This document shows, in pieces, positions 15,916 to 23,328 of a DNA stretch of 64,000 nucleotides. Each line of letters opens with the position of its first letter. Position 1 is the stretch's first letter. The position numbers and the translations under genes were made by a program. The notes beneath the pieces are model-generated. The model saw nothing but the letters and a program-made list of their open reading frames with translations, had not been told where the DNA came from and made no database searches. This DNA is from Streptomyces sp. NBC_00223 (GTDB taxonomy: Bacteria > Actinomycetota > Actinomycetes > Streptomycetales > Streptomycetaceae): contig NZ_CP108109.1 of the NCBI RefSeq assembly GCF_036199905.1, positions 7,010,501 through 7,074,500 of the forward strand, in the 5' to 3' direction.

Positions 15916-18810
15916 TCAGTCGCTCTGCGCCAGCAGATGCACCAGCGCCGCCCGCGAACCGATGTTGAGCTTGCGGTAGATACGGGTCAGATGGCAGTCG
16001 ACCGTCCGCGGGCTCAGATACAGCTCCTGGGCGATCTCCCTGGTCTTCTTGCCCGTGCCGGCCGCCCGCGCGACCTCCGTCTCCCGCCGGGTCAGCATCC
16101 CCAGCAGCGGCTGCACGGCCGCCCGGGGCCGCTCCACCTGCCGGGCCGGTACGGTCGCCCGCGCGATCTCCGGCCCGGCCGCCGGACGCGGCACCCGCAG
16201 AAGCCGCAGCCGCCGGTCGACCTCCCGCTCGACCACCACCGCACCGCAGCGCCGGGCGGACTCCCGGGCCCGCTCCAGCAGCCGTACCGCTCCGACGGTG
16301 TCGCCGCCGGCCGTCGCGCTCGCCGCGGCCCGGTCGAGTGCCAGCGCCTGCTGGAGCCACAGCCCCGCGGCGCCGAAGTCCTCGGCGGCCCTGGCGCAGG
16401 AGTCGGCGGCCCCGGCCGGGTCGTCGCGCCGCTCGCCGTGCGCCCGGGCCAGCAGGGCGAACGCCCGCAGGTGCGGCAGGTCCATCCGCAGCGCCGCGTC
16501 CGCCGCCCGCGACGCCCAGCGCGGGGTGGCGGGGTGCCCGGTGCGGCTGCCCGCGTCCGTCAGCAGCTCGAACAGCAGCGGTCGCAACAGGTCGAGGAAG
16601 CAGGGGAGTTCGGACAGCGCCGGGGTGCCGCCCGCGCGCATCAGCAGGGCCACCGTCTCCCGGGGGTCACCGCCGGGCGCCGCCACGCTCGCCAGGGCGA
16701 CCGCCCCGGTGGCGTTCCAGTAGCAGGTGCCGAAGGTGGCCCGCTCCAGGGCGGTCGCCGCCTCCGCCAGTACCCGGGCGCTGGTGTCCCGGTCGGTCCA
16801 CATCGTGCCGGCCGCCGCCAGGACCTGGGTCAGACCCCGAACGTCGTCCCCTGCGCCCATCCGGTCGGCGACCGCCGCGGCCCACTCGGTGATCCGGCAG
16901 GCGCCGGGGCTCGGGCCCCGGAAGCGGTAGATCATCGCCAGCCCGCTGAGCAGCGCGGGGAAGGCGACCTCGGGGCCGGTCCGGTAGGTGATCGCCATTC
17001 CCCGGGTGAAGTGCCGCTCCGCCGAGGTGAACCGGCCGAGGAACAGCTCCGCCCAGCCGAGCGTGCCCAGGTGCTCCAGATGCGGGACGAGGTCGCGGTC
17101 CGAGAGGCTGTCCAGGATCGCCGCGCTCGACTCCACCGCCGCCTCGGCCGGGCCGAGCCGCCCGTCCAGCGCGGAACGGATGGCCCGCAGGGCGTACGCG
17201 CCCGCCTCGGTGAGCCGGTCGCCCGCGTCCCGGGCGAGCCGGATCGCGAGGTCGAGCCGGTCGTGGTCGGGCGCCCGTTTGGCGACCAGGCCGATGACCT
17301 CGTGCTCGATGATCAGCGGCGCCGCCTCGGGCGTCGGGTCGGCCAGGATGCTCGCCAGCTCCTGTTCGAGCATGGCCCACGCCTCGATGTTGTTGCCGAG
17401 GAAGCAGTCCATCAGCGCGCAGTGCGAGAGCGCCGAGACCCGCAGATTGCTGGTCTCCGCCGGGATGAGATGGAGGATGCCGTGCAGCAGGTCGCGGCTC
17501 TCGCCGGGCTTGCCCATCGCGCCGAGCGCGCGGGCCAGCAGAAGCATCAGTTCGAGCCGGCGCCGGTCGCCCTCGTGCTCCTCGGGCAGCACGCGCAGCG
17601 CCAGCCGCAGCCAGTGCACGGCCGCGGCCGGGGAGGTGTGCATGCTGTCCTCGGCGGCCCGGGTCAGCACCGGCAGGTCGGCGCGCCGGACCACGAGCGA
17701 ACGCTCGATGTGCCCGGCCAGCCGGACCGCGCCCGCGCCCTGCCGCGACAGCGACCTGCGGGCCCGGTCGTGGGCCAGCGCCCGCCACCCCGGGTCGGTG
17801 TCGGTGTAGAGGACCCGGCCGAGCACCGGGTGCCGCACGGTGAAGGCGGACCCGCAGGAGTTGGCCCGCACCAGATCGCGGCGGGTCAGTCCGTCCAGCG
17901 CGGAGTACGCCTGGCCGGGCATCAACTCGGCGACGTCCGCGGCCGTTTCGATGAAGAACTCCTGGCCGAGCACGGCCGCCGCGTCCAGCAGCCGGCGCTC
18001 GGCGGGGGCCAGCGCGGCGACTTCGGCCAGCAGCAGCGCGGCGATCTGCTCGGGGACGTCGGCCGCGCAGCCGGTGACCGGGTCCCGCCATCTGGCCGGC
18101 CCGGCGTGGGCCATCGCCCGCAGGTACAGCGGGTTGCCGTCGGCCGCCAGTAACAGCTCCGCCAACTGCGGTGCGGTGGACGGCATGCCGAGCAGATCCG
18201 CGGCCGACTCCGGGTCGAGCCCGGTCAGTTCGATCCGCCGGACCGCTCCGGTCGCCAGGCCGCGGGCGAACACCCCGCGGGCCGCCCGGGACACCTGCCG
18301 GGGCCGCTGCGCGGCCACCACCAGCAGCGGCGCGTCCACCGGCCAGCGCAGCAGATGGTCGAGGGCGGCGACCGAGGCGTCGTCCGCCCAGTGGAAGTCG
18401 TCGAGCACGAGCAGCAGTCCGCCGTCGTACGCCGCCGCCGTCAGCGCGCCGCGCACCTCCTCGTACCGGGCGAGAAGGTCGCCGTCGTCCTGGGGGCGGG
18501 CGCCGGGCGGGGTCGGCGGGAGCTGCTGGGGCGGCAGCCGCAGGGCGTTGCGCACCGACTGGAAGGGAAGGTCGTGCTCCGCCTCGGTGCACCGCCCGGA
18601 CAGGACCCGGACCCCGAGCCGCGTGGCCTCTTCGCCGAGCCGGGACAGCAGCCGGGTCTTGCCGATGCCCGGCTCGCCGGTCAGCTCGATCACGGCGCCC
18701 TCGCCGCACCGCACCGCGTCCAGAGCCGTGGTCAGCCGCTCCGCGGCGGCCTGATGAAAGGTGTCGACAGGAAGGCTTCGCGCGATCGTCATCTCAGCCA
18801 CTTGAATCAT
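15916..18810 (-). CDS. LAL-family (large LuxR) transcriptional regulator
   Basis: A roughly 960-aa regulator: N-terminal AAA ATPase (Walker A GEPGIGKTR near residue 50; Walker B-like LLVLDDFHWAD), a long TPR-like middle, and a C-terminal LuxR helix-turn-helix (LTRRETEVARAAG, LSPRTVDCHLTRIYRKL). Such proteins activate polyketide clusters. GGAGGGG lies directly against the ATG at 18810, so the GTG three codons inside (18801) has better spacing and may be the true start. A TTA codon at 18151-18153 (codon 220) suggests bldA dependence. It is divergent from the P450 gene and resembles in type the LAL of abyssomicin clusters. Confidence 0.93.
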   Translation of the reverse strand: MIQVAEMTIARSLPVDTFHQAAAERLTTALDAVRCGEGAVIELTGEPGIGKTRLLSRLGEEATRLGVRVLSGRCTEAEHDLPFQSVRNALRLPPQQLPPTPPGARPQDDGDLLARYEEVRGALTAAAYDGGLLLVLDDFHWADDASVAALDHLLRWPVDAPLLVVAAQRPRQVSRAARGVFARGLATGAVRRIELTGLDPESAADLLGMPSTAPQLAELLLAADGNPLYLRAMAHAGPARWRDPVTGCAADVPEQIAALLLAEVAALAPAERRLLDAAAVLGQEFFIETAADVAELMPGQAYSALDGLTRRDLVRANSCGSAFTVRHPVLGRVLYTDTDPGWRALAHDRARRSLSRQGAGAVRLAGHIERSLVVRRADLPVLTRAAEDSMHTSPAAAVHWLRLALRVLPEEHEGDRRRLELMLLLARALGAMGKPGESRDLLHGILHLIPAETSNLRVSALSHCALMDCFLGNNIEAWAMLEQELASILADPTPEAAPLIIEHEVIGLVAKRAPDHDRLDLAIRLARDAGDRLTEAGAYALRAIRSALDGRLGPAEAAVESSAAILDSLSDRDLVPHLEHLGTLGWAELFLGRFTSAERHFTRGMAITYRTGPEVAFPALLSGLAMIYRFRGPSPGACRITEWAAAVADRMGAGDDVRGLTQVLAAAGTMWTDRDTSARVLAEAATALERATFGTCYWNATGAVALASVAAPGGDPRETVALLMRAGGTPALSELPCFLDLLRPLLFELLTDAGSRTGHPATPRWASRAADAALRMDLPHLRAFALLARAHGERRDDPAGAADSCARAAEDFGAAGLWLQQALALDRAAASATAGGDTVGAVRLLERARESARRCGAVVVEREVDRRLRLLRVPRPAAGPEIARATVPARQVERPRAAVQPLLGMLTRRETEVARAAGTGKKTREIAQELYLSPRTVDCHLTRIYRKLNIGSRAALVHLLAQSD

Positions 18811-18963
18811 CCCCTCCGCTCAGTGCCGTCGGCCCAGGGACCGCCGACGACGACGTGCAGGACGGCGTTCCCCCGTTGGAATGCCGAGTTTGGGCACTTT
18901 CGGAGCCATCTGTATGGAATACGCGAAACCGAGTTCCATCATTCGCAAAGTAAAGCCACCGGT

Positions 18964-18983
18964 GCACGGTGAGTGAACCGTGC
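18964..18983. promoter_or_regulatory. Inverted repeat in the LAL/P450 divergent region
   Basis: Arms GCACGGT and ACCGTGC enclose six bases, about 150 bases from the LAL start and 200 from the P450 start. The 368-base divergent region is less GC-rich than its surroundings and also holds TTGGGC (18890) and TATGGA (18913) 17 bases apart as a possible promoter. The site may be an operator for one of the cluster regulators; no direct evidence. Confidence 0.4.
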
Positions 18984-19091
18984 GACTGTTAAATTCACGT
19001 TGCCGGTGGGCCGGTAGATCATGGAAGATCACGGCGGTTCGCGCGGAACCTGCGGCGACCGAAAATGCACCCCCATGGTGACCCTAGCACG

Positions 19092-19120
19092 CAAGGGCGG
19101 CCCAAGCCGGGCTTTAGAGG
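19092..19120 (+). promoter_or_regulatory. Putative SARP site and -10 of the P450 promoter
   Basis: Two 11-bp direct repeats, CAAGGGCGGCC (19092) and CAAGCCGGGCT (19103), are followed two bases later by TAGAGG as a -10-like element (19115). The same arrangement recurs upstream of the luciferase-like and KASIII genes with identical spacing. Direct heptamers at one helical turn just upstream of -10 are the known SARP mode of binding. Confidence 0.62.
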
Positions 19121-19178
19121 GGGCACGGACGATGGCCGAAAGCCGTTATGTGCATCCGATCAATTTGGAGATGCCAGC

Positions 19179-20390
19179 GTGACCAGTGATGTTTCCAGCG
19201 AACTTCCGGTGTTTCCGATGCCCCGGGCCTGCCCGTACGCGCCACCCGCGGCCTACGAGGATTTCCGGGCCGAGGGGAAAGTGGCCCGTGTCCTGGACCG
19301 GGAGGGCAAGCCGGGCTGGCTCACCACGGATCACGAAGTGGCCCGCCAGATGCTCGGCCACTCCGCGGCCAGCAAGAACATCCTGCGCCCGGGGTTCCCC
19401 GCCCTGTTCATGGCCCAGCCGCAACTGGCCAAGGAGACCAAGGGCTTCCTGATCTGGATGGACCCCCCGGAGCACACCCTCTACCGGCACATGCTGGCCG
19501 GCGAGTTCACCGTACGCAGGGTCAAGCAGATGCGTCCGCACATCCAGGCGCTCGCCGACGAGTGCGTCGACCGGCTGCTCGACGGACCCCGGCCCGCCGA
19601 CCTCGTGCACGGGTTCGCGCTGCCCTACACCTCGCTGATGATCAGCGAACTGCTCGGAGTCCCGTACGCCGACCGGGAGTTGTTCCAGCGCTGCACCACC
19701 GCGATCCTCAGCCACGAGAGCAGTGAGCAGGACCGCAAGGACGCGTTCGGAGAGGTGCGGGCGCTGCTCGGCGGCATCGTCGAGCTGCGCGAGAAGGAGC
19801 CGGCCGACGACCTGATCAGTACCATGATCCGCAAGTACCGGGAGGCGGACGTCTACGACCGCGACCACCTGGTCGGCATGTCGGTGATGCTGCTGGGCGC
19901 GGGACACGAGACGACGGCCAACATGGTCGCCCTCGGCGTCATGACGCTGCTCGACCACCCCGAACAGCTCGCCGAGGTCACCGCCGACCCCGAACTCGCC
20001 CCCAAGGCCGTCGAGGAGCTGCTGCGCTACCTCAGCATCGGCGACCAGGTCACCTGCCGTGTCGCGACCGAGGACATCGAGATCGCCGGCGCCCTGATCA
20101 AGGAGGGCGAGGGCCTGATCTCGCCCAACGCCGCCGCCAACCGCGACCCGGCGGTCTTCGCCGACCCCGAGACCTTCGACATCCACCGCAACGCGCGCCC
20201 GCATCTGGCCTTCGGCTACGGCATCCACCAGTGCCTGGGCCAGCACCTGGCCCGTACCGAACTGGAGATCGCGTACACCACGCTCTTCCGCCGGCTGCCC
20301 GGGCTGCGGCTCGACGTCCCCGCGCAGCAGCTGGAGTTCAAGGCGAACGCGCTCTTCTACGGGCTGCTCGAACTGCCCGTGACCTGGTGA
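19179..20390 (+). CDS. Cytochrome P450
   Basis: A 403-aa soluble bacterial P450 monooxygenase. The oxygen-binding I-helix reads AGHETT, the K-helix ExxR is ELLR, and the haem loop FGYGIHQCLG supplies the thiolate Cys352. The frame stays open upstream to 19065, but GTG at 19179 has GGAG eight bases before it and gives the normal family start with a PCPYAPP segment. It forms a pair with the ferredoxin 13 bases downstream. In tetronate clusters such P450s epoxidise or hydroxylate the polyketide; the exact substrate here is unknown. Confidence 0.95.
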   Translation: MTSDVSSELPVFPMPRACPYAPPAAYEDFRAEGKVARVLDREGKPGWLTTDHEVARQMLGHSAASKNILRPGFPALFMAQPQLAKETKGFLIWMDPPEHTLYRHMLAGEFTVRRVKQMRPHIQALADECVDRLLDGPRPADLVHGFALPYTSLMISELLGVPYADRELFQRCTTAILSHESSEQDRKDAFGEVRALLGGIVELREKEPADDLISTMIRKYREADVYDRDHLVGMSVMLLGAGHETTANMVALGVMTLLDHPEQLAEVTADPELAPKAVEELLRYLSIGDQVTCRVATEDIEIAGALIKEGEGLISPNAAANRDPAVFADPETFDIHRNARPHLAFGYGIHQCLGQHLARTELEIAYTTLFRRLPGLRLDVPAQQLEFKANALFYGLLELPVTW

Positions 20391-20403
20391 GGAAGGACGT
20401 GCC

Positions 20404-20610
20404 ATGCAGGTGACCGTCGATCTCGACCGGTGCGTCGGGGCGGGTATGTGCGTGCGCGCGGTGCCCGAGGTCTTCGGGCAGCGCGACCTGGACGGGCTCT
20501 CCGAGCTGATCCAGCCCGAGCCCGACCCGGAGTTCCACGACGCGGTGTTCGAGGCGGCCGACCGGCTGTGCCCCGCCCGGGCGATCAGTTACACCGAGGA
20601 AGACCAGTAG
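20404..20610 (+). CDS. 3Fe-4S type ferredoxin
   Basis: A 68-aa ferredoxin with Cys-x5-Cys (CVGAGMC) and a C-terminal CPARAI, the three-cysteine pattern of Streptomyces [3Fe-4S] ferredoxins that feed electrons to P450s. It begins 13 bases after the P450 stop with GAGGAAGGACG before the ATG, so it is probably co-transcribed and is the dedicated redox partner. No ferredoxin reductase is in the window. Confidence 0.95.
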   Translation: MQVTVDLDRCVGAGMCVRAVPEVFGQRDLDGLSELIQPEPDPEFHDAVFEAADRLCPARAISYTEEDQ

Positions 20611-20629
20611 CAGGCGCCGCGCCCACGGT

Positions 20630-20661
20630 GTCCCCGCGCGAGCCTTCGTGCGCGCGGGGAC
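20630..20661 (+). terminator. Hairpin terminator after the P450-ferredoxin pair
   Basis: Perfect 11-bp arms (GTCCCCGCGCG and its complement) around a 10-base loop, 20 bases after the ferredoxin stop and about 40 bases before the next start. It probably limits read-through into the PPOX-like gene. Confidence 0.7.
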
Positions 20662-20700
20662 TTCCGTATGCCCGTACGCCACCGACGAGGAGCCGTTTCC

Positions 20701-21111
20701 ATGACCTTCACACCCGACCACGTACTCCAAGAGCGCCTCACCACCGCGCCGTTGATCTGGCTGACCACCAACTCGCCCACCGGTCAGCCCTCGCCGCGGC
20801 CGGTGTGGTTCTTCTGGACGGGGGAGCACGTGGTCATCTACAGCCGGCCCGACGCCGCCAAGCTCCGCCACATCGCGGTCCAGCCGAAGGTGTCGCTCAA
20901 CTTCAACTGCAACGACGTGACCGGCCGCGAGGTCGACGTGATCGCCGGGCTCGCCGAACCCGCCCCCGACCTGCCGCCGCTGTCCCGGCTGCCCGGCTTC
21001 GTGGAGAAGTACACCGAGCGCATCAAATACGCCGGGCTGCACGTACCCGCCATCGAGGCGGCCTTCAGCACTCCGCTGCGGGTCGAGCCGCTGCGCGCCT
21101 GGCGGCTGTGA
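20701..21111 (+). CDS. PPOX-fold F420/FMN-dependent oxidoreductase
   Basis: A 136-aa protein of the pyridoxamine 5'-phosphate oxidase-like split beta-barrel family, close in layout to the actinobacterial 'PPOX class probable F420-dependent enzyme' group: GQPSPRPVWFFW in the first third, VIYSRPDAAKLRHI, then VSLNFN. The ATG at 20701 has GAGGAG eight bases upstream; an upstream in-frame ATG at 20668 lacks a site. It lies between the P450-ferredoxin pair and the luciferase-like monooxygenase, so it may reduce a cluster intermediate or supply reduced flavin. It shows no resemblance to AbyU that I can recall, although both are small beta-barrels. Confidence 0.82.
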   Translation: MTFTPDHVLQERLTTAPLIWLTTNSPTGQPSPRPVWFFWTGEHVVIYSRPDAAKLRHIAVQPKVSLNFNCNDVTGREVDVIAGLAEPAPDLPPLSRLPGFVEKYTERIKYAGLHVPAIEAAFSTPLRVEPLRAWRL

Positions 21112-21153
21112 CACATGGTCCCCTGGCGGGGCCGCCGGGTAACGGCGGTGTGA

Positions 21154-21182
21154 CAAGGCCGGGTTAAGGCCGGATTTACCGG
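21154..21182 (+). promoter_or_regulatory. Putative SARP site and -10 of the luciferase-like gene
   Basis: Direct repeats CAAGGCCGGGT (21154) and TAAGGCCGGAT (21165), exactly 11 bases apart, are followed two bases later by TACCGG at 21177 in the -10 position. Spacing matches the sites at 19092 and 25034. This pair is the most conserved of the three. Confidence 0.65.
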
Positions 21183-21195
21183 AGTCGCTACGGTC

Positions 21196-21218
21196 GTTTC
21201 TGACGATCCGTCAGAAAC
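21196..21218. promoter_or_regulatory. Perfect palindromic operator, probably for the TetR repressor
   Basis: Arms GTTTCTGACG and CGTCAGAAAC surround ATC with no mismatch. It sits 14 bases after the putative -10 and 22 bases before the luciferase-like start, where a bound repressor would block initiation. The TetR gene at 22621-23211 is the natural candidate; this is inference from position and symmetry. Confidence 0.6.
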
Positions 21219-21239
21219 AACACGGAGACGAGGGCGAGC

Positions 21240-22412
21240 ATGGCCGACGCACTGAGGTTCGGGATCTTCGTACCGCCGCAGCACCGGACCGGGCAGAGCC
21301 CCACGGTGCTGCTGGAACAGGACCTCCAGCTCATCGAGGAGGCCGACCGGTTCGGCTTCGACGAGGCATGGGTCGGTGAACACCGCTCCGCGGGCTGGGA
21401 GATCATCGGCGCGCCCGAGACCTTCCTCGCCGCCGCCGCGAGCCGTACCTCGCGCATCAAACTGGCCACCGGGGTGACCGCCCTGCCGTACCAGCACCCG
21501 TTCGTCGTCGCCGACCGGGCCGTGCTGCTGGACCATCTGACCCGCGGCCGCTTCATCCTCGGCACGGGACCCGGCGGCAGCCCGGTGGACGCGCAGATGA
21601 TCGGCATCGAGCCGAGGAACCAGCGGCGGATGCAGGAGGAGTCGCTTGAGGCGATACTCGCGTTACTGGAGTCCGAGGAGCCGGTGACCCGCAAGACCGA
21701 CTGGTTCGAACTGCACGACGCGCGACTGCATCTGCGCCCGTACAGCACACCCCGGTTCGAGGTGGCGACCACCGCGCTCGCCTCGCCCTCCGGGCCGTCG
21801 CTGGCCGGCCGCTTCGGTCTTTCGCTGTTCTCCATCGGCGCCACCACCCAGGACGGCTTCGACTTCCTCGGCCGCACCTGGGAGATCGCCGAGCGGGCGG
21901 CCGCCGAGTCCGGGCACGTCCTGGACCCCGCGACCTGGCGGCTGACCGCGCCGATCCACATCGCCGAGACCGAGCGCGAGGCGCGCGAGCAGGCCAAGGC
22001 CGGGCTGCTGGCCTGGATGGACGGGTACTGGCCGATCATCCCCAACCTGGCGCTCGCGCTGCCGGACGGGCTCTCCGCCGATGAGCGGATCGACGCGGTC
22101 AACGCCTACGGCCTCGGGGTCATCGGCACCCCCGAGATGGCCATCGCCAAGATCGCCGAACTGCGCGAGGCCGCACCCGACTTCGGGGTCTTCCTGATCT
22201 CGCAGTACGACTGGGCGGGCCCGCGGGCCACCCGGGAGTCCCTCCAGCTCTTCGCCCGCGAGGTCGCCCCGGCCTTCCAGGGCCAGCTGGACCGCCAGCT
22301 GCGCGGCTACCGGTCGGTGCGGGACCGGATGGACTCCGTCCGGGAGACGGCCGCCGAGGCCCGGGCCGGCGCGGTCCGCGGCTACGAGTCGGCGCCCGCC
22401 GCCCGTGGCTGA
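21240..22412 (+). CDS. Luciferase-like (LLM class) flavin-dependent monooxygenase
   Basis: A 390-aa TIM-barrel monooxygenase of the bacterial-luciferase family, using reduced FMN (or F420). Characteristic segments are LRFGIFVPP at the N-terminus, EEADRFGFDEAWVGEH, LATGVTALPYQHP and RGRFILGTGPGGS. GAGACGAGGG precedes the ATG. Abyssomicin-type clusters contain a monooxygenase of this class, which may oxidise the polyketide together with a reductase. Codon 142 (21663-21665) is TTA. Its promoter carries both the direct repeats and the palindrome described above. Convergent with the TetR gene. Confidence 0.92.
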   Translation: MADALRFGIFVPPQHRTGQSPTVLLEQDLQLIEEADRFGFDEAWVGEHRSAGWEIIGAPETFLAAAASRTSRIKLATGVTALPYQHPFVVADRAVLLDHLTRGRFILGTGPGGSPVDAQMIGIEPRNQRRMQEESLEAILALLESEEPVTRKTDWFELHDARLHLRPYSTPRFEVATTALASPSGPSLAGRFGLSLFSIGATTQDGFDFLGRTWEIAERAAAESGHVLDPATWRLTAPIHIAETEREAREQAKAGLLAWMDGYWPIIPNLALALPDGLSADERIDAVNAYGLGVIGTPEMAIAKIAELREAAPDFGVFLISQYDWAGPRATRESLQLFAREVAPAFQGQLDRQLRGYRSVRDRMDSVRETAAEARAGAVRGYESAPAARG

Positions 22413-22541
22413 CGCTTCGACCCCGCTCGTCCGGACCCCGCTCGTCCATCACTGGGGCACGCTCGCGGACCTGTGAGCCGCGGGCGGGCGCGGTACGGGT
22501 ACCGCTCACCCGCCGCGCCCGTCATCGCGGGTCCGCTTCCC

Positions 22542-22578
22542 GGCGGCGGCCGCCCTTCCCCCGGGGGCGGCCGCCGCC
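22542..22578. terminator. Bidirectional terminator between luciferase-like and TetR genes
   Basis: Perfect 14-bp arms (22542-22555 and 22565-22578) of GGC/GCC repeats with a nine-base loop, between two convergent stops. The remaining intergenic bases 22413-22620 show nothing else. Confidence 0.8.
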
Positions 22579-22620
22579 CGCATCCACCGGCCGGCCGTGC
22601 GCGTATGTGCCGACCCGCCG

Positions 22621-23211
22621 CTACGCCCCGGCGAGCGCCCGGTTGGCCGCCGCCAGGATCTCGGCGCGGTCGGCCGCGCTGAGCAGTCCGTTGCCCGCCG
22701 ACATCTGGGAGAGGGTGGTGTCCTTGGTGACCGCGAAGGCGGCGTGCGCCCTGATCCGCGCCACCGGGTCCGGGTCGGGCCCGGCGAGCACCGCGATGAT
22801 CGCGTCCAGCTTCTCCTGGGGGTTGGGACAGGTGGCCCGTTCCATCACCACCCGGATCACCGAGGGGTCGTTGGCGACGACCCCCATCAGCACCCGGGAC
22901 CCGGCGATGGAGTCGATCAGCTCGTCGAGCAGTTGCTCGCCGGTCAGCCCGCCGCCCGCCGCCCGGTCCGCGAGCTGGGCGTACCGCTCGGTGGGCTCGG
23001 CGAGCAGCGCGTCGAGGATCTCGACCTTCGACTTGAAGTGGTAGTAGAGCGCGGCCTTGCTCGTCCCCAGCTCACCGGCGATGTCCGCGACGGAGGTGCC
23101 CGCGTAGCCGAGCCGGGCGAACAGGCCGAGCGCGATGTCGAGAATCCGCTGCCGGGTGCTCTGCGGGTCGGGCAGCGCCGGGGAAGCCGTTCGGGTCGCG
23201 TTGCGCTGCAT
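22621..23211 (-). CDS. TetR-family transcriptional repressor
   Basis: A 196-aa one-component regulator. The N-terminal helix-turn-helix is clear (RQRILDIALGLFARLGYAGTSVADIAGELGTSKAALYYHFKSK read in pieces), followed by a helical ligand-binding domain. ATG at 23211 follows AGGAGG; the open frame continues upstream but crosses the divergent promoter and is not coding. It is divergent from the MFS exporter, the usual arrangement for product-sensing export control, and may also repress the luciferase-like gene through the palindrome at 21196. Confidence 0.93.
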   Translation of the reverse strand: MQRNATRTASPALPDPQSTRQRILDIALGLFARLGYAGTSVADIAGELGTSKAALYYHFKSKVEILDALLAEPTERYAQLADRAAGGGLTGEQLLDELIDSIAGSRVLMGVVANDPSVIRVVMERATCPNPQEKLDAIIAVLAGPDPDPVARIRAHAAFAVTKDTTLSQMSAGNGLLSAADRAEILAAANRALAGA

Positions 23212-23246
23212 GGCGTCCTCCTGTGGCGGGGCTGGTTCTCCAATGT

Positions 23247-23300
23247 ACTTGACTGACCGGTCGTTAAGCGACCATGCTGACCACTTACCGAACGTCAAGT
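23247..23300. promoter_or_regulatory. Divergent tetR/MFS promoter-operator region
   Basis: The 108-base gap between the TetR and MFS starts holds nested symmetry: GACCGGTC (23255-23262), GGTCG/CGACC (23259-23273) and distant arms ACTTGAC (23247) and GTCAAGT (23294). TTGACT at 23249 can serve as a -35. TetR autoregulation and control of the exporter from here is likely. The symmetry differs from the 21196 palindrome, so one protein may not bind both. Confidence 0.45.
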
Positions 23301-23328
23301 AATCAAGATCATCGAGAGGATGCTCATC

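Noticed and set aside
15862..18153. Plus-strand open frame of 763 codons opposite the LAL gene
   Set aside because: Low-complexity Arg/Gly/Pro product, no start signal, and the minus strand encodes a complete LAL protein.
19065..19178. N-terminal extension of the P450 to an upstream ATG
   Set aside because: The extension crosses the putative SARP site and -10; GTG at 19179 with GGAG gives the family start.
20701..21111. AbyU-like spirotetronate cyclase
   Set aside because: Length is similar, but the motifs are those of PPOX-fold oxidoreductases, not of AbyU as I remember it.
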